Source: QFOX01 sp033763655
GTDB taxonomy: Bacteria > Pseudomonadota > Alphaproteobacteria > Rickettsiales > UBA3002
DNA length: 64,000 nucleotides
Assembly (NCBI GenBank): GCA_033763655.1
Contig: JANRKD010000007.1
Coordinates: forward strand, 30,145 to 94,144
Direction: 5' to 3'
Position 1 is the stretch's first letter. Each line of letters starts with the position of its first letter. Of this stretch, positions 1 through 8,552 are shown piece by piece. Under the pieces are notes generated by a model. It saw only the letters and a list, made by a program, of their open reading frames with translations. It was not told where the DNA came from and did not search any database. The position numbers were made by a program, and so were the translations under genes.

Positions 1-31
1 AAGATGACTAAGATTAATAAGGTTTCTATAA

Positions 32-1237
32 ATGGAGCGCAGCACAAACCCTTTTTCTCCCGGCGCAGGCAGCCCCCCGCCCGAACTTGCGGGACGCGAA
101 TCGATTCTGGAAGACGCCTTGGTAGCGCTCGAACGCGTTAAGAATGGTCGGGCAGAAAAAAGCATGATGCTCGTTGGCTTGCGGGGTGTCGGCAAGACCG
201 TTTTGTTGACTGAAATCCAAAGGTTGGCTAGAAATTCGGAATACCGCATTGCCTTCATCGAGGCGGTTGAGCGGCGACAGAAAAAATTGCTGGTTGAGCT
301 GTTGATTCCCCCGCTTCGGAGCATTCTTTTTGATCTGGATCGCGGCGAAATGATTAGCGAAAAAGCAAAGAGAGCGCTGCGTGTATTTAAAAGTTTCGTA
401 GGCGCTTTGAAGTTGCGCGTCGGTGATTTAGAGTTTCATGTGAATGCCGATGCCGAAACCGGCGAAGCGGACAGCGGAGATCTTGAGGCGGATCTGTCCA
501 CCTTGTTTGTTGCCATTGGCGAAGCCGCTAAAGATAGAAAAACAGCCGTCGCCATAATCATTGATGAGCTGCAATATTTAGATGACCGTGAGTTAAGCGC
601 CATGATTATGGCGGTGCATCGTGTTTCACAGCGCTCGTTGCCGCTTATTCTGATTGGTGCCGGATTGCCTCAACTTCGTGCTAAAGCGGGTAATTCCAAA
701 TCTTATGCCGAAAGGCTGTTTTCTTACCCGCAAGTGGGGGCGCTTACAGAACGGGATGCGAATTTTGCGTTGCAAGCCCCCGTTAAACAATTGGGGGTAC
801 GATTCACGGACGAGGCATTGAAAGCAATCTACGCCAAGACCAAGGGTTACCCTTATTTTATTCAGGAGTGGGGGAAGCATGCGTGGAATGTTGCCGACCA
901 TTCTGTCATTACAGAGGAAGACGTGCTTCGGGCGAATATCCTTGCCGTTCACAGTCTGGATGAAAGTTTTTTTCGTGTTCGATTTGATCGCCTGACCCCG
1001 ACAGAAAAAAAATATGTGCGCGCCTTGGCTGAACTTGGCACCGAACCTCAGCGTTCGGGAGAAATCGCCAGATTGCTTGGTAAGCCGGTGGAAAAGGTGG
1101 CGCCATTAAGGGGCCAATTAATTAACAAAGGCATGATTTATAGTCCGGCGCATGGGGATACCGCATTTACCGTACCGATGTTTGAAGAATTCTTAATACG
1201 TGAAATTCCGACCTTCCAAACAGACGATGAATACTGA
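32..1237 (+). CDS. AAA/Orc1-Cdc6-like ATP-binding protein
   Basis: A 401-residue P-loop ATPase. A Walker A motif GLRGVGKT is at residues 49-56 and a Walker B IIIDEL (Asp178-Glu179) follows at about 175-180. The C-terminal third (from about residue 320) reads like a winged-helix domain (LTPTEKKYVRALAEL, then EIARLLGK). This ATPase plus winged-helix layout is that of stand-alone archaeal-type/ORC-like AAA ATPases often annotated only as ATP-binding protein; the substrate is unknown. The gene is less GC-rich than its neighbours, which may mean recent acquisition. The ATG at 32 follows a weak AAGG; the upstream context is cut by the window edge, so operon partners cannot be seen. Confidence 0.8.
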   Translation: MERSTNPFSPGAGSPPPELAGRESILEDALVALERVKNGRAEKSMMLVGLRGVGKTVLLTEIQRLARNSEYRIAFIEAVERRQKKLLVELLIPPLRSILFDLDRGEMISEKAKRALRVFKSFVGALKLRVGDLEFHVNADAETGEADSGDLEADLSTLFVAIGEAAKDRKTAVAIIIDELQYLDDRELSAMIMAVHRVSQRSLPLILIGAGLPQLRAKAGNSKSYAERLFSYPQVGALTERDANFALQAPVKQLGVRFTDEALKAIYAKTKGYPYFIQEWGKHAWNVADHSVITEEDVLRANILAVHSLDESFFRVRFDRLTPTEKKYVRALAELGTEPQRSGEIARLLGKPVEKVAPLRGQLINKGMIYSPAHGDTAFTVPMFEEFLIREIPTFQTDDEY

Positions 1238-1332
1238 CTCTGTCTGCACCATCCATTTTATCTATCACCCCCTATTTACAGCATTCCTCCGTTTCGCTAT
1301 GAGAGGTGCATTGTCGTTCTCAGGGAGTTTTT

Positions 1333-1467
1333 ATGACGCGCACCACCATCCTGCTGCTTGCTGCCACCCTCACGTTGCTGGCCGCCTGCGAAACCGTCGA
1401 GGGCCTGGGCCGCGATACGCAAAAACTCGGCAACAACATCACTGGCGCCGCCAAGAGCACGAAGTAG
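1333..1467 (+). CDS. Entericidin A/B-family small lipoprotein
   Basis: A 44-residue ORF that starts MTRTTILLLAATLTLL and has a lipobox LAAC at residues 16-19, so Cys19 would be lipidated after signal peptidase II cleavage. The mature part, CETVEGLGRDTQKLG and then a short Ala/Gly/Lys tail, matches the pattern of entericidin (EcnAB) lipoproteins, including the C-E-T-x-x-G-x-G-x-D start. A GGGAG ribosome-binding sequence lies about 5 nt before the ATG. In enterobacteria the family is linked to stationary-phase cell lysis or membrane effects; the role here is inferred from similarity only. The gene is monocistronic and faces hemF convergently. Confidence 0.8.
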   Translation: MTRTTILLLAATLTLLAACETVEGLGRDTQKLGNNITGAAKSTK

Positions 1468-1481
1468 CCGCCGCGCGGCGG

Positions 1482-1511
1482 GGCACTGTGGGGGCAGGCA
1501 CTGTGGGGGCA
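1482..1511. repeat. Two tandem copies of a 15-bp unit
   Basis: GGCACTGTGGGGGCA occurs twice head to tail (1482-1496 and 1497-1511), just downstream of the entericidin-like gene. The second copy supplies the left arm of the adjacent hairpin. Confidence 0.85.
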
Positions 1512-1532
1512 CAATACATCATCGTGCCCCCA
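1504..1532. terminator. Hairpin between convergent ecnAB-like gene and hemF
   Basis: TGGGGGCAC (1504-1512) and GTGCCCCCA (1524-1532) form a perfect 9-bp stem with an 11-nt loop between two convergent genes. Its position suggests a bidirectional terminator, but neither strand has a clear U-tract, so intrinsic termination is uncertain. Confidence 0.4.
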
Positions 1533-1572
1533 GCGCATCTTGCTCCTTGAGGCCGACCCAAAGCCGGGAAAA

Positions 1573-2667
1573 CTACTCCCAGATTGCCACGGGCGGCAGC
1601 GACATCAGGATAGCCTCGGCATTGCCGCCAGTCATCAGGCCAAAGCGTGTGCCGCGATCATAAAGCAAATTATACTCTGCATAGCGTCCACGCTTGACCA
1701 GTTGGTGATGGCGCTGCTCCTGCGTCCATGGCTCAAACATATGGCGGCGGATAATCGCGGGGTAAATATGGGCAAACGCCCGCCCCACCGCCTGCGTGAA
1801 GGCAAAGCTTTGCTGCCAGTCAAGCCCCGCGTTCGCGGCCACTTCCATGCCGCGCGCCGTGGCTTCCTTGCCGACCCCGCCTTTGCCGAACTGACCGGAA
1901 GTGATGGGCGCGCGTTCACCCCCAAGGGTATTGAGGCCGAAATAATCATAGAAAATGCCACCGACGCCGCGCGCGACATTACGGTGGGGAATGAAGAAAT
2001 ACTCGTCGCACCAGTCTTTGAAGGCGGGATAAAATAGCGCCTGCTCCGCACGATCGCCTTCCGGCGATTGCTTCGCGCCGCTTCGCGGGCTCATGGCTGT
2101 GCTCGCCCGACTCACCGAATCCGCTTCGTCGCACGCCGCTTTGAAGGCGGCATGAAAATCGGCCGTGTCCTCGGCCACTTCAAACATCGGGTTCAAATCC
2201 CCGCCGCCGCCGAACCACAGGCGCGCGGGCGCGTCACCGACACAAATCATGCGCGTGTTAAAATGCGCGGCGGGCACCAGCGGCGAGGCCATATGCGCCA
2301 CCAGCGAAATGCCCGACGCCCAGAAGCGCGGATTCTCCGTCGCGCCGGGAATTTCTTTTCTGAACTGCTCGGAAAACTCGCCCTCCACGGTCGAGATATT
2401 GACTCCGACTTTCTCGAACACGCGGCCTTTCATCAGCGACATTTCGCCGCTGCCCCCTCCTTCGCGCGTCCACGCGGTGCGGGTGAAGGTGCCTGCCGGT
2501 GCGTCGCTGCCGGTCAGATCGGTTTCAATCGCCTCGAACGCGCCGCAAATCTGATCGCGCAAGCTGCGAAACCACGCTGCGGCGGTGGCTTTCTTTTCAT
2601 CGAGCGTCCATTCGACCGCCGGTATTTCCATGACATCGCTCATTCGTTGGGCATTTTGACTACGCAT
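1573..2667 (-). CDS. hemF: Oxygen-dependent coproporphyrinogen III oxidase
   Basis: HemF oxidatively decarboxylates coproporphyrinogen III to protoporphyrinogen IX in the cytoplasm. Family blocks are clear: a Gly/Trp-rich WFGGGGDLNP at about residues 161-170, KDWCDEYFFIPHRN near 217-230 and the following GVGGIFYDYF. The chosen ATG at 2667 overlaps the trmL stop (TAATG) and is preceded by GGAG at 2674-2677; a start at 2679 is possible but has poorer spacing. At 364 residues it is longer than typical HemF (about 300), partly because of an in-frame insertion of about 25 residues at roughly 183-208, encoded by a GC-rich palindromic element (see separate entry). The catalytic blocks lie outside it, so the enzyme is probably functional. 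It is co-transcribed with trmL. Confidence 0.95.
   Translation of the reverse strand: MRSQNAQRMSDVMEIPAVEWTLDEKKATAAAWFRSLRDQICGAFEAIETDLTGSDAPAGTFTRTAWTREGGGSGEMSLMKGRVFEKVGVNISTVEGEFSEQFRKEIPGATENPRFWASGISLVAHMASPLVPAAHFNTRMICVGDAPARLWFGGGGDLNPMFEVAEDTADFHAAFKAACDEADSVSRASTAMSPRSGAKQSPEGDRAEQALFYPAFKDWCDEYFFIPHRNVARGVGGIFYDYFGLNTLGGERAPITSGQFGKGGVGKEATARGMEVAANAGLDWQQSFAFTQAVGRAFAHIYPAIIRRHMFEPWTQEQRHHQLVKRGRYAEYNLLYDRGTRFGLMTGGNAEAILMSLPPVAIWE
2044..2120 (-). repeat. In-frame palindromic insertion in hemF
   Basis: This stretch encodes a Ser/Ala/Arg-rich peptide (SVSRASTAMSPRSG and onward) absent from ordinary HemF, between the FHAAFKAACDEA and FYPAFKDWCDEYFF blocks that are nearly contiguous in the family. 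It contains the perfect hairpin ATCGCC-TTCC-GGCGAT at 2053-2068 and a second GC-rich imperfect inverted stretch just beside it. The boundaries are approximate because no uninterrupted relative is at hand. Confidence 0.6.
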
Positions 2668-3125
2668 TACCATCTCCATTCGTTTTGCCGACAGGCTTCG
2701 GCGACCAGTATGCCTGCGCTCATCGCCAGGTTAAGGGAACGCATGCCTTCACGCATCGGGATGGTGAGGGTAGCGTCCATCTGCTTATATAACGCGCGCG
2801 GGGTACCCGCCGATTCGCTGCCCAGCACCACATAATCGTCCGGGGCATACTGCATCTCGGTATAGCACGTCGTGCCGTCGGTTTCGAGTAGCAATAGCCG
2901 CCCGGGGCGGCCTTGACGCGCATCAAGAAACGCCTGCCAATTCACATGGCGCACCATCTGCACCTTATGGATATAATCCATCCCCACTCGCCGCAGTTTA
3001 GCCGCATCCATCGGAAAGCCGCACGGCTCGACGACATGAACCGTCGCCCCGAGGCACGCCGATAGCCGCAGCATCGCGCCGAGATTTTGCGGAATGTCGG
3101 GCTGGTAAAGCACAAGGTTGAGCAT
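2667..3125 (-). CDS. trmL: tRNA (cytidine(34)-2'-O)-methyltransferase
   Basis: TrmL (SPOUT superfamily) methylates the 2'-OH of the wobble nucleotide of certain tRNA-Leu species. The 152-residue protein starts MLNLVLYQPDIPQNLGA and carries the SPOUT knot signatures LVLYQPDIPQN at the N-terminus, VVLGSESAGTP in the middle and a C-terminal IPMREGMRSLNLAMSAGIL. I chose the ATG at 3125 because the protein then has family length and begins at the conserved first strand; an upstream in-frame ATG at 3221 would add 32 unconserved residues. It overlaps the hemF start and diverges from petA, a neighbourhood common in alphaproteobacteria. Confidence 0.92.
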   Translation of the reverse strand: MLNLVLYQPDIPQNLGAMLRLSACLGATVHVVEPCGFPMDAAKLRRVGMDYIHKVQMVRHVNWQAFLDARQGRPGRLLLLETDGTTCYTEMQYAPDDYVVLGSESAGTPRALYKQMDATLTIPMREGMRSLNLAMSAGILVAEACRQNEWRW

Positions 3126-3271
3126 CGCGGGGCCATCGTGGGGCGTGGTGGTGCGCTGTCTATAGGCTGCGGCGCGCCGTCTGGCCAGCGCGGTTATTTT
3201 CGGCTTTGTGATAATTGCCACACGCGGCGGGCTTCATCCCCGGCGCGGCGCGACCGATTGCCGCTAGCGGC

Positions 3272-3300
3272 TTGACAGGCTTTCGTGCAACGGGTAGCTG
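3272..3300 (+). promoter_or_regulatory. Possible sigma-70-type promoter of petABC
   Basis: A perfect TTGACA -35 hexamer at 3272-3277 is followed after 17 bp by TAGCTG at 3295-3300, a poor -10. It would give a leader of about 35 nt before petA. The -35 and spacing are directly visible; promoter function is inferred. Confidence 0.4.
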
Positions 3301-3342
3301 CAAAATGAACTCTCTCACTGCGCCGATACGTTTCGAGGTTTT

Positions 3343-3897
3343 ATGAGCAACCCACCATCGTCTTCCCACGCCGCCGTTCCTGCGGTGGACAGCGCCCCGC
3401 GCCGCGATTTCCTGCTGCTGACCGCGCAGGCGATGGGGGCGGTCGGCGCCGCTGCCCTTGTCTGGCCGTTTGTCGATAGCATGAACCCGAGCGCCGACGT
3501 CCTGGCACTCGCCAGCACCGAAATCGACATCGGCGCCATTGCTGAAGGTCAGGAAATCAAGGTGGTCTGGCGCGGCAAGCCGGTATTTATCCGCCACCGC
3601 ACGGCAAAAGACATCGACGAAGCCAACGCCGTCAATATTGCCGAGCTGCGCGACCCGGAAACCGACGGTGCGCGCGTGAAAAAGGGCCACGAAAAATGGC
3701 TGATTATGGTCGGCGTCTGCACCCATCTGGGCTGCGTGCCGCTGGGCGGCGGTCAGGGCGATTATAACGGCTGGTTCTGCCCGTGCCACGGCTCGCACTA
3801 CGATTCCGCAGGCCGCATTCGCAAAGGCCCGGCGCCCAAAAATCTGGTTGTCCCGCCTTACGAATTCGTATCGGATACCAGAGTCAAAATCGGATAA
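3343..3897 (+). CDS. petA: Ubiquinol-cytochrome c reductase Rieske iron-sulfur subunit
   Basis: The Rieske subunit of the bc1 complex carries the 2Fe-2S cluster that takes electrons from ubiquinol to cytochrome c1. In the 184-residue product the cluster ligands are visible as CTHLGC (residues 126-131) and CPCHGS (146-151). The N-terminus has RRDFL at 20-24 followed by one membrane helix (about 25-45), consistent with Tat-dependent export and a membrane anchor; a second Arg precedes but the motif is not a canonical twin-Arg SRRxFLK. It is the first gene of petABC, 47 nt upstream of petB. Confidence 0.97.
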   Translation: MSNPPSSSHAAVPAVDSAPRRDFLLLTAQAMGAVGAAALVWPFVDSMNPSADVLALASTEIDIGAIAEGQEIKVVWRGKPVFIRHRTAKDIDEANAVNIAELRDPETDGARVKKGHEKWLIMVGVCTHLGCVPLGGGQGDYNGWFCPCHGSHYDSAGRIRKGPAPKNLVVPPYEFVSDTRVKIG

Positions 3898-3944
3898 GCA
3901 TTACAATCAGAACCGCGCGTCTGATTCACTACGGAGACTAAACC

Positions 3945-5390
3945 ATGGCCCACGCACCACAGGAAGAAAAGCCCGGCGTTATCGGTTGGATTGAATACCG
4001 TTTGCCGATTTTTTCGATGCTCAGCAACGCGCTGGTCGTCTACCCGACGCCGCGCAACCTGAACTATTTCTGGAATTTCGGCTCGATTGCGGGCATCATG
4101 CTTGTCGCCCAGATTCTCACCGGCATTTTCCTTGCCATGCACTACGCCGCCTCGACTGCGCTGGCCTTCGATTCGGTCGAGCATATCATGCGCAACGTCA
4201 ATTACGGCTGGCTGATGCGTTACATGCACGCCGTCGGCGCCTCGATGTTCTTCATGGTCACCTTCATTCACCTCTTCCGCGGCCTCTATTACGGCTCCTA
4301 CAAACGCCCGCGCGAGCTGCTCTGGTTCATCGGCGTCATTATCCTGCTCATCATGATGGCCACCGCCTTCATGGGCTATGTGTTGCCCTGGGGGCAGATG
4401 AGTTTCTGGGGGGCGACGGTGATTACCAACCTGTTTTCGGCCTTCCCGCTTATCGGCGATTCCATTGTTTCGTGGCTGTGGGGCGGTTTTTCGGTCGATA
4501 ACCCAACGCTCAACCGCTTTTTCGCACTGCATTTCCTGCTGCCGTTCGTGCTGGTCGGCGTGGTGATGGTGCATCTGATGGCGCTGCACCAGCATGGCTC
4601 CAGCAACCCGACGGGAATCGACGTCAAGGGCCCGCAGGATCAGATTCCGTTCCACCCCTATTACACCAGCAAGGATTTCTTCGGTTTCGGCGTCTTTTTC
4701 CTGGTGTTTGCGGCGTTTCTTTTCTTCGCGCCGAACTATCTCGGCCACCCGGATAACTACATCCCCGCCGATCCGCTGGTGACGCCCAAACATATCGTGC
4801 CCGAATGGTATTTCCTGCCGTTTTACGCCATTTTACGCGCAATCACTTTCGATATTCCGCTCTGGATTCCGGGTATGGGCCTGCTCGGCCTCACCTTCGC
4901 GCTGCGCCAGGGTGATCTCATGCGGGCGCTGGTTGGCGGCTCGAAAATCGGTAGCGTGCTGGTCTCCTTCCTGCCGAAAAAGCGGCTGGGCGGCGCAAGC
5001 ACCCTCACCCTGCTGGTGCTGGGCGGCCTGCTGACCATCATGGGTTTTGGCGGCGGCTTTATCGCCTCGAAACTTGGCGGGGTGCTGGCGATGTTTGGCT
5101 CAATCGGCATTCTGTTCGCCCTGCCCTGGCTCGATACCAGTCCGGTGCGCTCGGCCAATTACCGCCCGCTTTACCAGTGGTTCTTCTGGCTGTTTGCGGT
5201 CAACGCGGTGGTGCTCGGCTATTGCGGCAGCCAACCGCCCGAAGGCATCTTCCCGCTGCTGTCGCTGGTCTGCACGGTCTATTATTTCGCGCATTTCCTG
5301 ATTGTGATGCCCATTCTTGGCCGCATCGAGAAAACGCGCCCGCTGCCGCAATCCATCGCGGTCTGCGTCACCCAGAAACCTGCCCGCTAG
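3945..5390 (+). CDS. petB: Cytochrome b of the bc1 complex, with an internal insertion
   Basis: Cytochrome b holds both haems b and the Qo and Qi quinone sites. Candidate haem ligands are the pairs His95/His109 and His196/His210, each 14 apart as in the family; the Qo motif PEWY is at 286-289. At 481 residues it is much longer than usual because about 75 residues (roughly 301-375) separate PEWYFLPFYAILRAI from KLGGVLAMFGSIGILF, which are adjacent in ordinary cytochrome b. The insertion includes a hydrophobic stretch (LTLLVLGGLLTIMGFGGGFI) that could be an extra helix or hairpin. The start is preceded by GGAG (3933-3936). It lies between petA and petC in the same operon. Confidence 0.96.
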   Translation: MAHAPQEEKPGVIGWIEYRLPIFSMLSNALVVYPTPRNLNYFWNFGSIAGIMLVAQILTGIFLAMHYAASTALAFDSVEHIMRNVNYGWLMRYMHAVGASMFFMVTFIHLFRGLYYGSYKRPRELLWFIGVIILLIMMATAFMGYVLPWGQMSFWGATVITNLFSAFPLIGDSIVSWLWGGFSVDNPTLNRFFALHFLLPFVLVGVVMVHLMALHQHGSSNPTGIDVKGPQDQIPFHPYYTSKDFFGFGVFFLVFAAFLFFAPNYLGHPDNYIPADPLVTPKHIVPEWYFLPFYAILRAITFDIPLWIPGMGLLGLTFALRQGDLMRALVGGSKIGSVLVSFLPKKRLGGASTLTLLVLGGLLTIMGFGGGFIASKLGGVLAMFGSIGILFALPWLDTSPVRSANYRPLYQWFFWLFAVNAVVLGYCGSQPPEGIFPLLSLVCTVYYFAHFLIVMPILGRIEKTRPLPQSIAVCVTQKPAR

Positions 5391-5401
5391 GAGTCCTGCC
5401 C

Positions 5402-6163
5402 ATGAAAACTTCGTTTCGTTTCGTGTGTGTCGCGCTGGCCCTGATGGCAGCCCCCGCCTTTGCTTCGGGCAGCAAAGCGGCGCCCAAACGCGTGGACTGG
5501 ACGTTCGACGGCGTCTTTGGCCGGGTCGATACTCCGTCTATCCAGCGCGGGTTTCAGGTCTATAAGGAAGTCTGCTCGGCCTGCCACGGCCTCAAGCGCG
5601 TTTCCTTCCGCCAGCTTGAGGCGATTGGTTTTTCGGCAGCGGAAGTGAAATCGCTCGCTGCAAGCTACACAGTAAAAGACGGCCCGAACGACGCGGGCGA
5701 CATGTTCGAGCGCCCCGGCCGGCCGTCGGATTATCTCCCAAGCCCCTACGCCAACGATAACGCAGGCCGCGCCGCCAATAACGGCGCCCTGCCGCCCGAC
5801 CAGAGCCTGATCATCAAAGCGCGTGAGGACGGGGCGAACTACATTTATTCCCTGCTCACCGGCTACGGTTCTCCGGTGCCGGAAGATGTCGTCCTGCCCG
5901 CCGGGGCCAGCTACAACCCGTATTTCGACGGCCATATCATCAAGATGATGCCGCCGCTGCGCGAGGATAGCGTCACCTACCAGGACGGCACCGCCGCCAC
6001 CCTCGAACAGCAGGCCTATGACATTGTGAACTTCCTGCAATGGGCGGCGGAACCGGAAATGGAGCAGCGCAAGAGCATGGGCATCCATGTCATGCTGTTT
6101 CTGGGCATCATGACGCTCTTCTTCTACCTCGTCAAAAAGCGCATCTGGAGCAACCTGCACTAG
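5402..6163 (+). CDS. petC: Cytochrome c1
   Basis: Membrane-anchored c-type cytochrome of the bc1 complex, passing electrons from the Rieske centre to soluble cytochrome c. The 253-residue product has an N-terminal signal peptide ending near AFASG (residues 19-23), the haem-attachment motif CSACH at 58-62, and a MMPPL segment offering the axial Met. A C-terminal transmembrane helix (MGIHVMLFLGIMTLFFYLV) is the usual anchor. I start at 5402 rather than further upstream because it follows AGGAG (5390-5394), leaves an 11-nt gap to petB, and begins directly with the signal peptide. Confidence 0.97.
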   Translation: MKTSFRFVCVALALMAAPAFASGSKAAPKRVDWTFDGVFGRVDTPSIQRGFQVYKEVCSACHGLKRVSFRQLEAIGFSAAEVKSLAASYTVKDGPNDAGDMFERPGRPSDYLPSPYANDNAGRAANNGALPPDQSLIIKAREDGANYIYSLLTGYGSPVPEDVVLPAGASYNPYFDGHIIKMMPPLREDSVTYQDGTAATLEQQAYDIVNFLQWAAEPEMEQRKSMGIHVMLFLGIMTLFFYLVKKRIWSNLH

Positions 6164-6178
6164 GTGCAGCGCGCCGGC

Positions 6179-6961
6179 ATGGAGTTTTTTAACGCCGCTT
6201 TTCTTGGTATCGTCGAGGGGATGACGGAGTTTTTGCCGGTGTCCTCGACCGGGCACCTGATTCTTTTTGTCGATCTGCTGAACTTCAGGGCGCCGGACGG
6301 CCACGTCTTCGAGGTGGTCATCCAACTCGGTGCCATCCTTGCCATTGTCGCGCTCTACTGGCGGAAATTATGGGACGTGCTGCGGCATCCGTTTGCGCCC
6401 TCCGCGCAGCATTTCGTGCGCAACGTGCTGCTCGCCTTCCTGCCTGCGGCAATTATCGGCTTCTTCGCACATGACCTGATTAAAACCGCCCTCTTCAATC
6501 CCACCGTTGTCGCTGTCGCGCTGATTCTCGGCGGTATTGCCATCCTCGTCATCGAGCGGATGAAACCGGTGGCGGTCATCGCCCGCACCGAAGACATGGG
6601 CATAAAAACCGCGCTCGCCATTGGTTTTATGCAATGCCTAGCGATGGTGCCGGGGGTTTCGCGCTCGGGGGCGACCATCATGGGTGCGCTGCTGATGAAG
6701 GTCGAGCGCAAAGCGGCGGCGGAGTTTTCGTTTTTTCTCGCCATCCCGACCATGCTGGCCGCCACTTCCTACGATCTCTACAAAGCCCGCGACACCCTCA
6801 GTGCCGATGGGCTGGGCCTCATCGCGGTCGGGTTTGCGGTATCGTTCGTCGTGGCGCTGCTGGTGGTGCGCTGGCTGGTGCGCTTCGTACAGAATCACGG
6901 GTTTGGCGTGTTCGCGTGGTATCGGATTGCGCTGGGTGCCGCGATATTGCTGCTCGCCTGA
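6179..6961 (+). CDS. uppP: Undecaprenyl-diphosphate phosphatase
   Basis: UppP (BacA) dephosphorylates undecaprenyl pyrophosphate at the inner membrane to recycle the lipid carrier for peptidoglycan and other surface polymers. Family signatures are EGMTEFLPVSSTGHL near the N-terminus and PGVSRSGATIMGAL around residues 160-175, in a polytopic protein of about 260 residues. The ATG at 6179 (MEFFNAAFLGIVEG) was chosen; a GTG at 6164 immediately after the petC stop is possible. The gene follows petC by 15 nt and could be read through from the bc1 promoter, although the functions are unrelated. Confidence 0.95.
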   Translation: MEFFNAAFLGIVEGMTEFLPVSSTGHLILFVDLLNFRAPDGHVFEVVIQLGAILAIVALYWRKLWDVLRHPFAPSAQHFVRNVLLAFLPAAIIGFFAHDLIKTALFNPTVVAVALILGGIAILVIERMKPVAVIARTEDMGIKTALAIGFMQCLAMVPGVSRSGATIMGALLMKVERKAAAEFSFFLAIPTMLAATSYDLYKARDTLSADGLGLIAVGFAVSFVVALLVVRWLVRFVQNHGFGVFAWYRIALGAAILLLA

Positions 6962-6979
6962 GCGAAAGACCCCGCGCGC

Positions 6980-8518
6980 CTACCGCCGCCGCAACTGCGC
7001 CAGCGTGCCGGGTTCATAGGCTTTGAACAGCAGCACGCCGATGCCAAACACCGCCATGCCGGTGGCAATCAGCGCCGACAGGCCGATGACATTCGCCACC
7101 ATCCCCTGCCCGGCCTCGCCCATGAACGGCCCCTGCGCGAGGGCAAGCGCTGCCGCCATGAAGGCGCTGGCAGCGAGCATTTTCAGCAGGCGGATTTTCA
7201 GGAGTGCATCGGGCGCAAAGACCCCGCGCCGGTGGAGAATCCACGCCATCAGCGCCAGATTCACCCACCCGGCGATGCTGGTGGCCATCGCCATCCCCAC
7301 CTGCGCAAAAACCCGGCTCAGGGTGAGGTTGAAAAACAGATTCACCGCAACACAGATCAACGCAATCTTGAACGGCGTTTTCGTATCGTGGTTGGCATAG
7401 AACCCCGGCGCGAAAATTTTCACCGCGAGAAACGCCGGTAATCCGACGGTGAATGCCATCAGGGTCGGCACCACCGCGCGCATATCCTCGGGCGTAAACG
7501 CCCCGTGCTGGTAAAGTACGCGGATGACCGGCTCGGCAATCACCAGCAGCGCGGCGGTGGCAGGCAGGCCGAACAGCAGCACCAGTTCGAGCGCGCGGTT
7601 CATGCTCGTGCGTGCGCCGTCGAGGTTGCCGCTGCGGATTTGCTTGCTCAACATCGGCAGCAGCACGGTGCCCACCGCGACACCAATCATGCCAATCGGC
7701 AATTCGGTGATGCGGTCGGCATAATAGAGGTACGACACCGCGCCCGGGATGTGGCTGGCGATGATGACATCAATCAGCAGATTAAGCTGCTGCACGCCCG
7801 AACCGAGTGCCGCCGGTGCCATCAGCAGCAGCATGGTTTTTACCCGCGCGGTCAGGCGGGGCGGCATCAGCGGCGGCATCATATCCGCCCGCAGGCAGGC
7901 CAGCACCAGCCAGCCAAGCTGCACCATCCCGGCGAGAAACACCGCGTAGCTGAGGGCATGCGCGGGGGTCGGGCTGAGGTTGCTGAGCCAGAGCATGCCG
8001 CCGATCATGCACAGGTTGAGCAGAATCGGGCTGGCGGCGGGGGCGGCAAATTTACCCATGGAGTTCAGAATACCGCCCAGCAACGACACCAACGAAATAA
8101 ACAGGATATAGGGAAACGTGATTTGCGAAAGGGCGACGGTGAGGTCGAATTTTTCCGGCGTATCGGTGAAGCCGGGCGCAAACAGCGGCGCAATCCACGG
8201 CATAAAGACAATGAACACCGCGTTGAGCACCAGCAATACCAGTAGCAACACGCTCATCACTTCACCGGCGAATTTGATTGCAGCGTCGCGGCCATCACCG
8301 GTGAGGATGCTTGAAAAACTCGGGATAAACGCCGCGTTGAAGGCTCCTTCGGCAAACAGGCGGCGGAAAAAATTGGGCAGCTTGAAAGCGACAAAAAACG
8401 CATCCGACAGCATGCCCGCGCCGAGCAGGTTGGCCATCAGCACATCGCGCACAAAGCCGCTGATGCGCGAAAGAAAGGTGAAAAAACCGATGGTCAGGGT
8501 GGATTTGACGAGTGACAT
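6980..8518 (-). CDS. murJ: Lipid II flippase MurJ
   Basis: MurJ (MviN) flips lipid II across the inner membrane for peptidoglycan assembly. The product is about 512 residues, almost entirely hydrophobic helices (family: 14), with the hallmark N-terminal region GFFTFLSRISGFVRDVLMANLLG... and FKLPNFFRRLFAEGAFNAAFIP, which carries the conserved charged residues of the central cavity. The start at 8518 (MSLVKSTLTIGFFTF) was preferred to longer in-frame starts because it begins at the conserved first helix. It is convergent with uppP and divergent from ribF. Confidence 0.95.
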   Translation of the reverse strand: MSLVKSTLTIGFFTFLSRISGFVRDVLMANLLGAGMLSDAFFVAFKLPNFFRRLFAEGAFNAAFIPSFSSILTGDGRDAAIKFAGEVMSVLLLVLLVLNAVFIVFMPWIAPLFAPGFTDTPEKFDLTVALSQITFPYILFISLVSLLGGILNSMGKFAAPAASPILLNLCMIGGMLWLSNLSPTPAHALSYAVFLAGMVQLGWLVLACLRADMMPPLMPPRLTARVKTMLLLMAPAALGSGVQQLNLLIDVIIASHIPGAVSYLYYADRITELPIGMIGVAVGTVLLPMLSKQIRSGNLDGARTSMNRALELVLLFGLPATAALLVIAEPVIRVLYQHGAFTPEDMRAVVPTLMAFTVGLPAFLAVKIFAPGFYANHDTKTPFKIALICVAVNLFFNLTLSRVFAQVGMAMATSIAGWVNLALMAWILHRRGVFAPDALLKIRLLKMLAASAFMAAALALAQGPFMGEAGQGMVANVIGLSALIATGMAVFGIGVLLFKAYEPGTLAQLRRR

Positions 8519-8552
8519 GAACGCGCGCGCCCTTATAGAGTAGGCGTCCACC

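Noticed and set aside
2188..2205. GGGTTCAAATCCCC string resembling a tRNA T-arm
   Set aside because: It lies inside hemF coding sequence and no acceptor stem or anticodon arm can be built around it.
3858..4793. Long minus-strand ORF (about 311 codons) opposite petB
   Set aside because: It is the antisense frame of cytochrome b in GC-rich DNA: His/Arg/Glu-rich translation without any domain, fully covered by a certain gene.
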